A DNA stretch of 64,000 bases from Zea mays (taxonomy: Eukaryota > Streptophyta > Magnoliopsida > Poales > Poaceae), in NCBI RefSeq assembly GCF_902167145.1, contig NW_023366917.1, positions 1 through 64,000 of the forward strand, read 5' to 3'. The position numbers were made by a program, and so were the translations under genes. Under the pieces are notes generated by a model, which saw only the letters and a program-made list of their open reading frames with translations, made no database searches and had not been told where the DNA came from. Below, in pieces: positions 1-14,729 of this stretch. The number at the start of each line of letters is the position of its first letter. Within the stretch, counting starts at the first letter, position 1.

Positions 1-3000
1 GGGGGTTGTGTGGCCATTGATCATCGACTAGAGGCTCATACACCTCACCCCACATATGTTTCCTTGCCATAGATCACATTCTTGGATTTCTGGTGGAGAC
101 CATTTCTTGGTCAAAAATCCGTAGGAGTTAGCCTTCGGTATTATTGAAAATGGTCGTTCATGGCTATTTTCGACAAAAATGGGGGTTGTGTGGCCATTGA
201 TCATCGACCAGAGGCTCATACACCTCACCCCACATATGTTTCCATGCCATAGATCACATTCTTATATTTCTGGTGGAGACCATTTCTTGGTTAAAAACTC
301 GTACGTGTTAGCCTTCGGTATTATTGAAAATGGTCATTCATGGTTATTTTCGGCAAAATGGGGGTTGTGTGGCCATTGATCGTCGACCAGAGGCTCATAC
401 ACCTCACCCCACATATGTTTCCTTGCCATAGATCACATTCTTGGATTTCTGGTGGAGACCATTTCTTGGTCAAAAATCCGTAGGTGTTAGCCTTCGATAT
501 TATTGAAAATGGTCGTTCATGGCTATTTTCGACAAAAATGGGGGTTGTGTGGCCATTGATATTCGACCAGAGGCTCATACACCTCACTACACATATGTTT
601 CCTTGCCATAGATCACATTCTTGGATTTCTGGTGGAGACCATTTCTTGGTCAAAAATCCGTAGGTGTTAGCCTTCGGTATTATTGAAAATGGTCATTCAT
701 GGCTATTTTCGACAAAAATGGGGGTTCTGTGGCCATTGATCATCGACCAGACACTCATACACCTCACCCCACATATGTTTCCTTGCCATAGATCACATTC
801 TTGGATTTCTGGTGGAGACCATTTCTTGGTCAAAAATCCGTAGGTGTTAGCCTTCGGTATTATTGTAAATGGTCATTCATAGCTATTTTCGACAAAAATG
901 GGGGTTGTGTGGCCATTGATCATCGACCAGAGGCTCATACACCTCACCCCACATATGTTTCCTTTCCATAGATCACATTCTTGGATTTCTGGTGGAGACC
1001 ATTTCTTGGTCAAAAATCCGTAGGTCTTAGCCTCTAGTATTATTGAAAATGGTCGCTCATGGCTATTTTCATAAAAAATAGGGGTTGTGTGGCCATTGAT
1101 CATCGACCAGAGGTTCGTACACCTCACCCCACATATGTTTCCTTGCCATAGATTACATTCTTGGATTCCTGGTGGAAACCATTTCTTGGTTAAAAACTCG
1201 TACGTGTTAGCCTTCGGTATTATTGAAAATGGTCATTCATGGCTATTTTCGGCAAAATGGGGGTTGTGTGGCCATTGATTATCGACCAGATGCTCATACA
1301 CCTCACCCCACATATGTTTCCTTGCCATAGATCACATTCTTGGATTTTTGGTGGAGACCATTTCTTGGTCAAAAATCCGTAGGTCTTAGCCTCTAGTATT
1401 ATTGAAAATGTTCGCTCATGGCTATTTTCAAGGTCGCTCATGGCTATTTTCATAAAAAATGGGGGTTGTGTGGCCATTTATCATCGACTAGAGGCTCATA
1501 AACCTCACCACACATATGTTTCCTTGCCATAGATTACATTCTTGGATTTCTGGTGGAAACCATTTCTTGGTTAAAAACTCGTACGTGTTAGCCTTCGGTA
1601 TTATTGAAAATGGTCATTCATGGCTATTTTCAACAAAAATGGGGGTTGTGTGGCCATTGATCATCGACCAGAGGCTCATACACCTCACCCCACATATGTT
1701 TCGTTGCCATAGATCACATTCTTGGATTTCTGGTGGAGACCATTTCTTGGTCAAAAATCCGTAGGTGTTAGCCTTCAGTATTATTGAAAATGGTCATTCA
1801 TGCCATTTCTTGGTTAAAAACTCGTACGTGTTAGCCTTCGGTATTATTGAAAATGGTCATTCATGGCTATTTTCGACAAAAATGGGGGTTGTGTGGCCAT
1901 TGATCATCGACCAGAGGCTCGTACACCTCACCCCACATATGTTTCCTTGCCATAGATCACATTCTTGGATTTCTGGTGGAGACCATTTCTTGGTCTAAAA
2001 TCCGTAGGTGTTAGCCTCTAGTATTATTGAAAATGGTCGCTCATGGCTATTTTCAAGGTCGCTCATGGCTATTTTCATAAAAATGGGGGTTGTGTGGCCA
2101 TTGATCATCGACCAGAGGCTCATACACCTCACCCCACATATGTTTCCTTGCCATAGATCACATTCTTGGATTTCTGGTGGAGACCATTTCTTGGTCAAAT
2201 ATCTGTAGCTGTTAGCCTTCGGTATTATTGTAAATGGTCATTCATGGCTATTTTCGACAAAAATGGGGGGTTGTGTGGCCATTGATCATCGACCAGACGC
2301 TCATACACCTCACCCCACATATGTTTCCTTGCCATAGATCACATTCTTGGATTTCTGGTGGAGACCATTTCTTGGTCTAAAATCCGTAGGTGTTAGCCTC
2401 TAGTATTATTGAAAATGGTCGCTCATGGCTATTTTCAAGGTCGCTCATGGCTATTTTCATAAAAAATGGGGGTTGTGTGGCCATTTATCATCGACTAGAG
2501 GCTCATAAACCTCACTCCACATATGTTTCCTTGCCATAGATCACATTCTTGGATTTCTGGTGGAGACCATTTCTTGGTTAAAAACTCGTACGTGTTAGCC
2601 TTCGGTATTATTGAAAATGGTCGTTCATGGCTATTTTCGACAAAAATGGGGGTTGTGTGGCCATTGATCATCGACCAGAGGCTCATACACCTCACCCCAC
2701 ATATGTATCCTTGCCATAGATCACATTCTTGGATTTCTGGTGGAGACCATTTCTTGGTCAAAAATCCGTAGGTGTTAGCCTTCGATATTATTGAAAATGG
2801 TCATTCATGGCTATTTTCGGCAAAATGGGGGTTGTGTGGCCATTGATCATCGACCAGACGCTCATAGACCTCACCCCACATATGTTTCCTTGCCATAGAT
2901 CACATTCTTGGATTTCTGGTGGAGACCATTTCTTGGTCAAAAATCCGTAGGTCTTAGCCTCTAATATTATTGAAAATGGTCGCTCATGGCTATTTTCATA

Positions 3001-3419
3001 AAAAAATGGGGGTTGTGTGGCCATTTATCATCGACTAGAGGCTCATAAATCTCACCCCACATATGTTTCCTTGCCATAGATCACATTCTTGGATTTCTGG
3101 TGGAGACCATTTCTTGGTCAAAAATCCGTAGGTGTTAGCCTTCGGTATTATTGAAAATGGTCGTTCATGGCTATTTTCGACAATAATGGGGGTTGTGTGG
3201 CCATTGATCATGGACCAGACGCTCATACACCTCACCCCACATATGTTTCCTTGCCATAGATCACATTCTTGGATTTCTGGTGGAGACCATTTCTTTGTCT
3301 AAAATCTGTAGGTGTTAGCCTCTAGTATTATTGAAAATGGTCGCTCATGGCTATTTTCAAGGTCGCTCATGGATATTTTCATAAAAAATGGGGGTTGTGT
3401 GGCCATTTATCATCGACTA

Positions 3420-6400
3420 GAGGCTCATAAACCTCACCCCACATATGTTTCCTTGCCATAGATTACATTCTTGGATTTCTGGTGGAAACCATTTCTTGGT
3501 TAAAAACTCGTACGTGTTAGCCTTCGGTATTATTGAAAATGGTCATTCATGGCTATTTTCGGCAAAATGGGGGTTGTGTGGCCATTGATCGTCGACCAGA
3601 CGCTCATACACCTCACCCCACATATGTTTCCTTGTCGTAGATCACATTCTTGGATTTCTGGTGGAGACCATTTCTTGGTCAAAAATCCGTACGTGTTAGC
3701 CTTTGGTATTTTTGAAAATGGTCATTCATGGCTATTTTCGACAAAAATGGGGGTTGTGTGGCCATTGATCATCGACTAGAGGCTCATACACCTCACCCCA
3801 CATATGTTTCCTTGCCATAGATCACATTCTTGGATTTCTGGTGGAGACCATTTCTTGGTCAAAAATCCGTAGGTGTTAGCCTTCGATATTATTGAAAATG
3901 GTCGTTCATGGCTATTTTCGACAAAAATGGGGGTTGTGTGGCCATTGATCATCGACCAGACGCTCATACACCTCACCCCACATATGTTTCCTTGCCATAG
4001 ATCACATTCTTGGATTTCTGGTGGAGACCATTTCTTGGTCTAAAATCCGTAGGTGTTAGCCTCTAGTATTATTGAAAATGGTCGCTCATGGCTATTTTCA
4101 AGGTCGCTCATGGCTATTTTCATAAAAAATAGGGGTTGTGTGGCCATTGATCATCGACCAGAGGCTCATACACCTCACCCCACATATGTTTCCTTGCCAT
4201 AGATCACATTCTAGGATTTCTGGTGGAGACCATTTCTTGGTCAAAAATCCGTAGGTGTTAGCCTTCGGTATTATTGTAAATGGTCATTCATGGCTATTTT
4301 CGACAAAAATGGGGGTTGTGTGGCCATTGATCATCGACCAGAGGCTCATTCACCTCACCCCACATATGTTTCCTTGCCATAGATCACATTCTTGGATTTC
4401 TGGTGGAGACCATTTCTTGGTCTAAAATCCGTAGGTCTTAGCCTCTAGTATTATTGAAAATGGTCGCTCATGGCTATTTTCAAGGTCGCTCATGGCTATT
4501 TTCATAAAAAATGGGGGTTGTGTGGCCATTTATCATCGACTAGAGGCTCATAAACCTCACCCCACATATGTTTCCTTGCCATAGATTACATTCTTGGATT
4601 TCTGGTGGAAACCATTTCTTGGTTAAAAACTCGTACGTGTTAGCCTTCGGTATTATTGAAAATGGTCATTCATGGCTATTTTCGGCAAAATGGGGGTTGT
4701 GTGGCCATTGATCGTCGACCAGAGGCTCATACACCTCACCCCACATATGTTTCCTTGTCGTAGATCACATTCTTGGATTTCTGGTGGAGACCATTTCTTG
4801 GTCAAAAATCCGTAGGTGTTAGCCTTCGATATTATTGAAAATGGTCGTTCATGGCTATTTTCGACAAAAATGGGGGTTGTGTGGCCATTGATCGTCGACC
4901 AGAGGCTCATACACCTCACCCCACATATGTTTCCTTGCCATAGATCACATTCTTGGATTTCTGGTGGAGACCATTTCTTGGTTAAAAACTCGTACGTGTT
5001 AGCCTTCGGTATTATTGAAAATGGTCATTCATGGCTATTTTCGGCAAAATGGGGGTTGTGTGGCCATTGATCGTCGACCAGAGGCTCATACACCTCACCC
5101 CACATATGTTTCCTTGCCATAGATCACATTCTTGGATTTCTGGTGGAGACCATTTCTTGGTCAAAAATCCGTAGGTGTTAGCCTTCAGTGTCATTGAAAA
5201 TGGTCGTTCATGGCTATTTTCGACAAAAATTAGGGTTGTGTGGCCATTGATCGTCGACCAGAGGCTCATACACCTCACCCCACATATGTTTCCTTGCCAT
5301 AGATCACATTCTTGGATTTCTGGTGGAGACCATTTCTTGGGCAAAAATCCGTAGGTGTTAGCCTTTGGTATTTTTGAAAATGGTCATTCATGGCTATTTT
5401 CGACAAAAATGGGGGTTGTGTGGCCATTGATTTTCGACCAGAGGCTCATAAACCTCACCCCACATATGTTTCCTTGCCATAGATTACATTCTTGGATTTA
5501 TGGTGGAGACCATTTCTTGGTCAAAAATCCGTAGGTGTTAGCCTTCAGTGTCATTGAAAATGGTCGTTCATGGCTATTTTCATAAAAAATGGGGGTTGTG
5601 TGGCCATTGATCATCGACCAGAGGCTCATACACCTCACCCCACATATGTTTCCTTGTCGTAGATCACATTCTTGGATTTCTGGTGGAGACCATTTCTTGG
5701 TCAAAAATCCGTAGGTGTTAGCCTTCGATATTATTGAAAATGGTCGTTCATGGCTATTTTCGACAAAAATGGGGGTTGTGTGGCCATTGATCTTCGACCA
5801 GAGGCTCATACATCTCACTACACATATGTTTCCTTGCCATAGATCACATTCTTGGATTTATTGTGGAGACCATTTCTTGGTCAAAAATCCGTAGGTGTTA
5901 GCCTTCAGTGTCATTGAAAATGGTCGTTCATGGCTATTTTCGACAAAAATTAGGGTTGTGTGGCCATTGATCGTCGACCAGAGGCTCATACACCTCACCC
6001 CACATATGTTTCCTTGCCATAGATCACATTCTTGGATTTCTGGTGGAGACCATTTCTTGGGCAAAAATCCGTAGGTGTTAGCCTTTGGTATTTTTGAAAA
6101 TGGTCATTCATGGCTATTTTCGACAAAAATGGGGGTTGTGTGGCCATTGATCTTCGACCAGAGGCTCATAAACCTTACCCCACATATGTTTCCTTGCCAT
6201 AGATTACATTCTTGGATTTCTGGTGGAAACCATTTCTTGGTTAAAAACTCGTACGTGTTAGCCTTCGGTATTATTGAAAATGGTCATTCATGGCTATTTT
6301 CGGCAAAATGGGGGTTGTGTGGCCATTGATCGTCGACCAGACGCTCATACACCTCACCCCACATATGTTTCCTTGTCGTAGATCACATTCTTGGATTTCT

Positions 6401-8901
6401 GGTGGAGACCATTTCTTGGTCAAAAATCCGTACGTGTTAGCCTTTGGTATTTTTGAAAATGGTCATTCATGGCTATTTTCGACAAAAATGGGGGTTGTGT
6501 GGCCATTGATCATCGACTAGAGGCTCATACACCTCACCCCACATATGTTTCCTTGCCATAGATCACATTCTTGGATTTCTGGTGGAGACCATTTCTTGGT
6601 CAAAAATCCGTAGGTGTTAGCCTTCGATATTATTGAAAATGGTCGTTCATGGCTATTTTCGACAAAAATGGGGGTTGTGTGGCCATTGATCATCGACCAG
6701 ACGCTCATACACCTCACCCCACATATGTTTCCTTGCCATAGATCACATTCTTGGATTTCTGGTGGAGACCATTTCTTGGTCTAAAATCCGTAGGTGTTAG
6801 CCTCTAGTATTATTGAAAATGGTCGCTCATGGCTATTTTCAAGGTCGCTCATGGCTATTTTCATAAAAAATAGGGGTTGTGTGGCCATTGATCATCGACC
6901 AGAGGCTCATACACCTCACCCCACATATGTTTCCTTGCCATAGATCACATTCTTGGATTTCTGGTGGAGACCATTTCTTGGTCAAAAATCCGTAGGTGTT
7001 AGCCTTCGGTATTATTGTAAATGGTCATTCATGGCTATTTTCGACAAAAATGGGGGTTGTGTGGCCATTGATCATCGACCAGAGGCTCATTCACCTCACC
7101 CCACATATGTTTCCTTGCCATAGATCACATTCTTGGATTTCTGGTGGAGACCATTTCTTGGTCTAAAATCCGTAGGTCTTAGCCTCTAGTATTATTGAAA
7201 ATGGTCGCTCATGGCTATTTTCAAGGTCGCTCATGGCTATTTTCATAAAAAATGGGGGTTGTGTGGCCATTTATCATCGACTAGAGGCTCATAAACCTCA
7301 CCCCACATATGTTTCCTTGCCATAGATTACATTCTTGGATTTCTGGTGGAAACCATTTCTTGGTTAAAAACTCGTACGTGTTAGCCTTCGGTATTATTGA
7401 AAATGGTCATTCATGGCTATTTTCGGCAAAATGGGGGTTGTGTGGCCATTGATCGTCGACCAGAGGCTCATACACCTCACCCCACATATGTTTCCTTGTC
7501 GTAGATCACATTCTTGGATTTCTGGTGGAGACCATTTCTTGGTCAAAAATCCGTAGGTGTTAGCCTTCGATATTATTGAAAATGGTCATTCATGGCTATT
7601 TTCGACAAAAATGGGGGTTGTGTGGCCATTGATCGTCGACCAGAGGCTCATACACCTCACCCCACATATGTTTCCTTGCCATAGATCACATTCTTGGATT
7701 TCTGGTGGAGACCATTTCTTGGTTAAAAACTCGTACGTGTTAGCCTTCGGTATTATTGAAAATGGTCATTCATGGCTATTTTCGGCAAAATGGGGGTTGT
7801 GTGGCCATTGATCGTCGACCAGAGGCTCATACACCTCACCCCACATATGTTTCCTTGCCATAGATCACATTCTTGGATTTCTGGTGGAGACCATTTCTTG
7901 GTCAAAAATCCGTAGGTGTTAGCCTTCAGTGTCATTGAAAATGGTCGTTCATGGCTATTTTCGACAAAAATTAGGGTTGTGTGGCCATTGATCGTCGACC
8001 AGAGGCTCATACACCTCACCCCACATATGTTTCCTTGCCATAGATCACATTCTTGGATTTCTGGTGGAGACCATTTCTTGGGCAAAAATCCGTAGGTGTT
8101 AGCCTTTGGTATTTTTGAAAATGGTCATTCATGGCTATTTTCGACAAAAATGGGGGTTGTGTGGCCATTGATTTTCGACCAGAGGCTCATAAACCTCACC
8201 CCACATATGTTTCCTTGCCATAGATTACATTCTTGGATTTATGGTGGAGACCATTTCTTGGTCAAAAATCCGTAGGTGTTAGCCTTCAGTGTCATTGAAA
8301 ATGGTCGTTCATGGCTATTTTCATAAAAAATGGGGGTTGTGTGGCCATTGATCATCGACCAGAGGCTCATACACCTCACCCCACATATGTTTCCTTGTCG
8401 TAGATCACATTCTTGGATTTCTGGTGGAGACCATTTCTTGGTCAAAAATCCGTAGGTGTTAGCCTTCGATATTATTGAAAATGGTCGTTCATGGCTATTT
8501 TCGACAAAAATGGGGGTTGTGTGGCCATTGATCTTCGACCAGAGGCTCATACATCTCACTACACATATGTTTCCTTGCCATAGATCACATTCTTGGATTT
8601 ATTGTGGAGACCATTTCTTGGTCAAAAATCCGTAGGTGTTAGCCTTCAGTGTCATTGAAAATGGTCGTTCATGGCTATTTTCGACAAAAATTAGGGTTGT
8701 GTGGCCATTGATCGTCGACCAGAGGCTCATACACCTCACCCCACATATGTTTCCTTGCCATAGATCACATTCTTGGATTTCTGGTGGAGACCATTTCTTG
8801 GGCAAAAATCCGTAGGTGTTAGCCTTTGGTATTTTTGAAAATGGTCATTCATGGCTATTTTCGACAAAAATGGGGGTTGTGTGGCCATTGATCTTCGACC
8901 A
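3420..8901 (+). repeat. Higher-order tandem duplication in the knob array, period 2741 bp, two copies
   Basis: Segment ~3420-6160 is repeated almost base for base at ~6161-8901. Variant landmarks recur at exactly 2741 bp, for example the unit beginning near 3776 and again near 6517, and those near 5012/7753, 5498/8239 and 5858/8599. Only occasional differences are visible (4213/6954 and 4840/7581). The period is about 15 units including two of the longer 202-bp type. The edges are estimated from where variants stop matching and are uncertain by tens of bases. Confidence 0.85.
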
Positions 8902-11900
8902 GAGGCTCATAAACCTCACCCCACATATGTTTCCTTGCCATAGATTACATTCTTGGATTTATGGTGGAGACCATTTCTTGGTAAAAATACGTAGGTGTTA
9001 GCCTTCAGTGTCATTGAAAATGGTCGTTCATGGCTATTTTCATAAAAAATGGGGGTTGTGTGGCCATTGATCATCGACCAGAGGCTCGTACACCTCACCC
9101 CACATATGTTTCCTTGCCATAGATCACATTCTTGGATTTCTGGTGGAGTCCATTTCTTGGTCAAAAATCCGTAGGTGTTAGCCTTCGGTATTATTGAAAA
9201 TGGTCGTTCATGGCTATTTTCGACAAAAATGGGGGTTGTGTGGCCATTGATCATTGACCAGACGCTCATACACCTCACCCCACATATGTTTCCTTGCCAT
9301 AGATCACATTCTTGGATTTCTGGTGGAGACCATTTCTTGGTCAAAAATCCGTAGGTGTTAGCCTCTAGTATTATTGAAAATGGTCGCTCATGGCTATTTT
9401 CAAGGTCGCTCATGGCTATTTTCATAAAAAATGGGGGTTGTGTGGCCATTTATCATCGACTAGAGGCTCATAAATCTCACCCCACATATGTTTCCTTGCC
9501 ATAGATCACATTCTTGGATTTCTGGTGGAGACCATTTCTTGGTCAAAAATCCGTAGGTGTTAGCCTTCGGTATTATTGAAAATGGTCGTTCATGGCTATT
9601 TTCGACAAAAATGGGGGTTGTGTGGCCATTGATCATCGACCAGACGCTCATACACCTCACCCCACATATGTTTCCTTGCCATAGATCACATTCTTGGATT
9701 TCTGGTGGAGACCATTTCTTGGTCTAAAATCCGTAGGTGTTAGCCTCTAGTATTATTGAAAATGGTCGCTCATGGCTATTTTCAAGGTCGCTCATGGCTA
9801 TTTTCATAAAAAATGGGGGTTGTGTGGCCATTGATCATCGACCACAGGCTCATACACCTCACCCCACATATGTTTCCTTGCCATAGATCACATTCTTGGA
9901 TTTTTGGTGGAGACCATTTCTTGGTCAAAAATCCGTAGGTGTTAGCCTTCGGTATTATTGTAAATGATCATTCATGGCTATTTTCGACAAAAATGGGGGT
10001 TGTGTGGCCATTGATCATCGACCAGACGCTCATACAACTCACCCCACATATGTTTCCTTGCCATAGATCACATTCTTGGATTTCTGGTGGAGACCATTTC
10101 TTGGTCTAAAATCCGTAGGTGTTAGCCTCTAGTATTATTGAAAATGGTCGCTCATGGCTATATTCAAGGTCGCTCATGGCTATTTTCATAAAAAAATGGG
10201 GGTTGTGTGGCCATTTATCATCGACTAGAGGCTCATAAACCTCACCCCACATATGTTTCCGTGCCATAGATCACATTCTTGGATTTCTGGTGGAGACCAT
10301 TTCTTGGTTAAAAACTCGTACGTGTTAGCCTTCGGTATTATTGAAAATGGTCATTCATGGCTATTTTCGGCAAAATGGGGGTTGTGTGACCATTGATCGT
10401 CGACCAGAGGCTCGTACACCTCACCCCACATATGTTTCCTTGCCATAGATCACATTCTTGGATTTCTGGTGGAGACCATTTCTTGGTCAAAAATCCGTAG
10501 GTGTTAGCCTTCGGTATTATTGAAAATGGTCGTTCATGGCTATTTTCGACAAAAATGGGGGTTGTGTGGCCATTGATCATCGACCAGACGCTCATACACC
10601 TCACCCCACATATGTTTCCTGGCCATAGATCACATTCTTGGATTTCTGGTGGAGACCATTTCTTGGTCAAAAATCCGTACGTGTTAGCCTTTGGTATTTT
10701 TGAAAATGGTCATTCATGGCTATTTTCGACAAAAATGGGGGTTGTGTGGCCATTGATCTTCGACCAGAGGCTCATAAACCTCACCCCACATATGTTTCCT
10801 TGCCATAGATTACATTCTTGGATTTCTGGCGGAAACCATTTCTTGGTTAAAAACTCGTACGTGTTAGCCTTCGGTATTATTGAAAATGGTCATTCATGGC
10901 TATTTTCGGCAAAATGGGGGTTGTGTGGCCATTGATCATCGACCAGAGGCTCGTACACCTCACCCCACATATGTTTCCTTGCCATAGATCACATTCTTGG
11001 ATTTCTGGTGGAGACCATTTCTTGGTTAAAAATCCGTACGTGTTAGCCTTTGGTATTTTTGAAAATGGTCATTCATGGCTATTTTCGACAAAAATGGGGG
11101 TTGTGTGGCCATTGATCATCGACTAGAGGCTCATACACCTCACCCCACATATGTTTCCTTGCCATAGATCACATTCTTGGATTTCTGGTGGAGACCATTT
11201 CTTGGAAAAAAATCCGTAGGTCTTAGCCTCTAGTATTATTGAAAATGGTCGCTCATGGCTATTTTCATAAAAAATGGGGGTTGTGTGGCCATTTATCATC
11301 GACTAGAGGCTCATAAACCTCACCCCACATATGTTTCCTTGCCATAGATCACATTCTTGGATTTCTGGTGGAGACGATTTCTTGGTTAAAAACTCGTACG
11401 TGTTAGCCTTCGGTATTATTGAAAATGGTCGTTCATGGCTATTTTCGGCAAAATGGGGGTTGTGTGGCCATTGATCATCGACCAGAGGCTCGTACACCTC
11501 ACCCCACATATGTTTCCTTGCCATAGATCACATTCTTGGATTTCTGGTGGAGACCATTTCTTGGTCAAAAATCCGTAGGTGTTAGCCTTCGGTATTATTG
11601 TAAATGGTCATTCAAGGCTATTTTCGACAAAAATGGGGGTTGTGTGGCCATTGATCATCGACCAGAGGCTCATACACCTCACCCCACATATGTTTCCTTG
11701 TCGTAGATCACATTCTTGGATTTCTGGTGGAGACCATTTCTTGGTCTAAAATCCGTAGGTGTTAGCCTCTAGTATTATTGAAAATGGTCGCTCATGGCTA
11801 TTTTCAAGGTCGCTCATGGCTATTTTCATAAAAAATGGGGGTTGTGTGGCCATTTATCATCGACTAGAGGCTCATAAACCTCACCCCACATATGTTTCCT

Positions 11901-12319
11901 TGCCATAGATTACATTCTTGGATTTCTGGTGGAAACCACTTCTTGGTTAAAAACTCGTACGTGTTAGCCTTCGGTATTATTGAAAATGGTCATTCATGGC
12001 TATTTTCAGCAAAATGGGGGTTGTGTGGCCATTGATCGTCGACCAGAGGCTCATACAACTCACCCCACATATGTTTCCTTGTCGTAGGTCACATTCTTGG
12101 ATTTCTGGTGGAGACCATTTCTTGGTCAAAAATCCATACGTGTTAGCCTTTGGTATTTTTGAAAATGGTCATTCATGGCTATTTTCGACAAAAATGGGGG
12201 TTGTGTGGCCATTGATCATCGACTAGAGGCTCATACACCTCACCCCACATATGTTTCCTTGCCATAGATCACATTCTTGGATTTCTGGTGGAGACCATTT
12301 CTTGGTCAAAAATCCGTAC

Positions 12320-14500
12320 GTGTTAGCCTTCGGTATTATTGAAAATGGTCGTTCATGGCTATTTTCGACAAAAATGGGGGTTGTGTGGCCATTGATCATC
12401 GACCAGACGCTCATACACCTCACCCCACATATGTTTCCTTGCCATAGATCACATTCTTGGATTTCTGGTGGAGACCATTTCTTGGTTAAAAACTCGTACG
12501 TATTAGCCTTCGGTATTATTGAAAATGGTCATTCATGGCTATTTTCGGCAAAATGGGGGTTGTGTGGCCATTGATCATCGACCAGAGGCTCGTACACCTC
12601 ACCCCACATATGTTTCCTTGCCATAGATCACATTCTTGGATTTCTGGTGGAGACCATTTCTTGGGCAAAAATCCGAATGTGTTAGCCTTTGTATTTTTGA
12701 AAATGGTCATTCATGGCTATTTTCGACAAAAATGGGGGTTGTGTGGCCATTGATCATCGACTAGAGGCTCATACACCTCACCCCACATATGTTTCCTTGC
12801 CATAGATCACATTCTTGGATTTCTGGTGGAGACCATTTCTTGGTCAAAAATCCGTAGGTGTTAGCCTTCAGTGTCATTGAAAATGGTCGTTCATGGCTAT
12901 TTTCGACAAAAATTAGGGTTGTGTGGCCATTGATCGTCGACCAGAGGCTCATACACCTCACCCCACATATGTTTCCTTGCCATAGATCACATTCTTGGAT
13001 TTCTGGTGGAGACCATTTCTTGGTCAAAAACTCGTACGTGTTAGCCTTCGGTATTATTGAAAATGGTCGTTCATGGCTATTTTCGGCAAAATGGGGGTTC
13101 TGTGGCCATTGATCATCGACCAGAGGCTCGTACACCTCACCCCACATATGTTTCCTTGCCATAGATCACATTCTTGGATTTCTGGTGGAGACCATTTCTT
13201 GGTCAAAAATCCGTAGGTGTTAGCCTTCGGTATTATTGAAAATGGTCGTTCATGGCTATTTTCGGCAAAATGGGGGTTCTGTGGCCATTGATCATCGACC
13301 AGAGGCTTGTACACCTCACCCCACATATGTTTCCTTGCCATAGATCACATTCTTGGATTTCTGGTGGAGACCATTTCTTGGTCAAAAATCCGTAGGTGTT
13401 AGCCTTCGGTATTATTGAAAATGGTCGTTCATGGCTATTTTCGACAAAAATGGGGGTTGTGTGGCCATTGATCATCGACCAGACGCTCATACACCTCACC
13501 CCACATATGTTTCCTTGCCATAGATCACATTCTTGGATTTCTGGTGGAGACCATTTCTTGGTTAAAAACTCGTACGTATTAGCCTTCGGTATTATTGAAA
13601 ATGGTCATTCATGGCTATTTTCGGCAAAATGGGGGTTGTGTGGCCATTGATCATCGACCAGAGGCTCGTACACCTCACCCCACATATGTTTCCTTGCCAT
13701 AGATCACATTCTTGGATTTCTGGTGGAGACCATTTCTTGGGCAAAAATCCGAATGTGTTAGCCTTTGTATTTTTGAAAATGGTCATTCATGGCTATTTTC
13801 GACAAAAATGGGGGTTGTGTGGCCATTGATCATCGACTAGAGGCTCATACACCTCACCCCACATATGTTTCCTTGCCATAGATCACATTCTTGGATTTCT
13901 GGTGGAGACCATTTCTTGGTCAAAAATCCGTAGGTGTTAGCCTTCAGTGTCATTGAAAATGGTCGTTCATGGCTATTTTCGACAAAAATTAGGGTTGTGT
14001 GGCCATTGATCGTCGACCAGAGGCTCATACACCTCACCCCACATATGTTTCCTTGCCATAGATCACATTCTTGGATTTCTGGTGGAGACCATTTCTTGGT
14101 CAAAAACTCGTACGTGTTAGCCTTCGGTATTATTGAAAATGGTCGTTCATGGCTATTTTCGGCAAAATGGGGGTTCTGTGGCCATTGATCATCGACCAGA
14201 GGCTCGTACACCTCACCCCACATATGTTTCCTTGCCATAGATCACATTCTTGGATTTCTGGTGGAGACCATTTCTTGGTCAAAAATCCGTAGGTGTTAGC
14301 CTTCGGTATTATTGAAAATGGTCGTTCATGGCTATTTTCGGCAAAATGGGGGTTCTGTGGCCATTGATCATCGACCAGAGGCTTGTACACCTCACCCCAC
14401 ATATGTTTCCTTGCCATAGATCACATTCTTGGATTTCTGGTGGAGACCATTTCTTGGTCAAAAATCCGTAGGTGTTAGCCTTCGGTATTATTGAAAATGG
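12320..14500 (+). repeat. Higher-order tandem duplication, period 1076 bp, two copies
   Basis: A six-unit block at ~12320-13395 is repeated at ~13396-14471 and on to about 14495. It shares rare variants: the CGAATGTG unit with a one-base-short TTTGTATTTT at 12674 and 13750, and the TTAGGG variant at 12913 and 13989. The copies stop matching at 14496 (TAATTC instead of TCGTTC). Near identity implies a recent unequal exchange. Confidence 0.85.
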
Positions 14501-14729
14501 TAATTCATGGCTATTTTCGGCAAAATGGGGGTTGTGTGGCCATTGATCGTCGACTAGAGGCTCATACACCTCACCCCACATATGTTTCCTTGTCGTAGAT
14601 CACATTCTTGGATTTCTGGTGGAGACCATTTCTTGGTCAAAAATCCGTAGGTCTTAGCCTCTAGTATTATTGAAAATGGTCGCTCATGGCTATTTTCATA
14701 AAAAATGGGGGTTGTGTGGCCATTGATCA

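Larger units (their letters stand above)
1..14729 (+). repeat. Maize knob 180-bp satellite array, block A (+ orientation)
   Basis: Head-to-tail ~180-bp units fill this block, about 81 of them. Each unit carries the same landmarks in order: a G5 run followed by TTGTGTGGCCATT, the core GACCAGAGGCTC, CCTCACCCCACATATG (an NdeI site in nearly every unit), CACATTCTTGGATTTCTGG, and TATTTTCGACAAAAATG. I recognise this as the K180 repeat that makes up cytological knobs in maize, teosintes and Tripsacum. Units differ by scattered substitutions (GAGGCTC/GACGCTC, TTGCCATAG/TTGTCGTAG, CTTCGGTATT/CTCTAGTATT) and a ~21-bp internal duplication. The orientation label is arbitrary. Open frames inside are not genes: the same peptide phrases recur each unit on both strands. 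No 350-bp TR-1 or CentC units were recognised. Confidence 0.95.
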
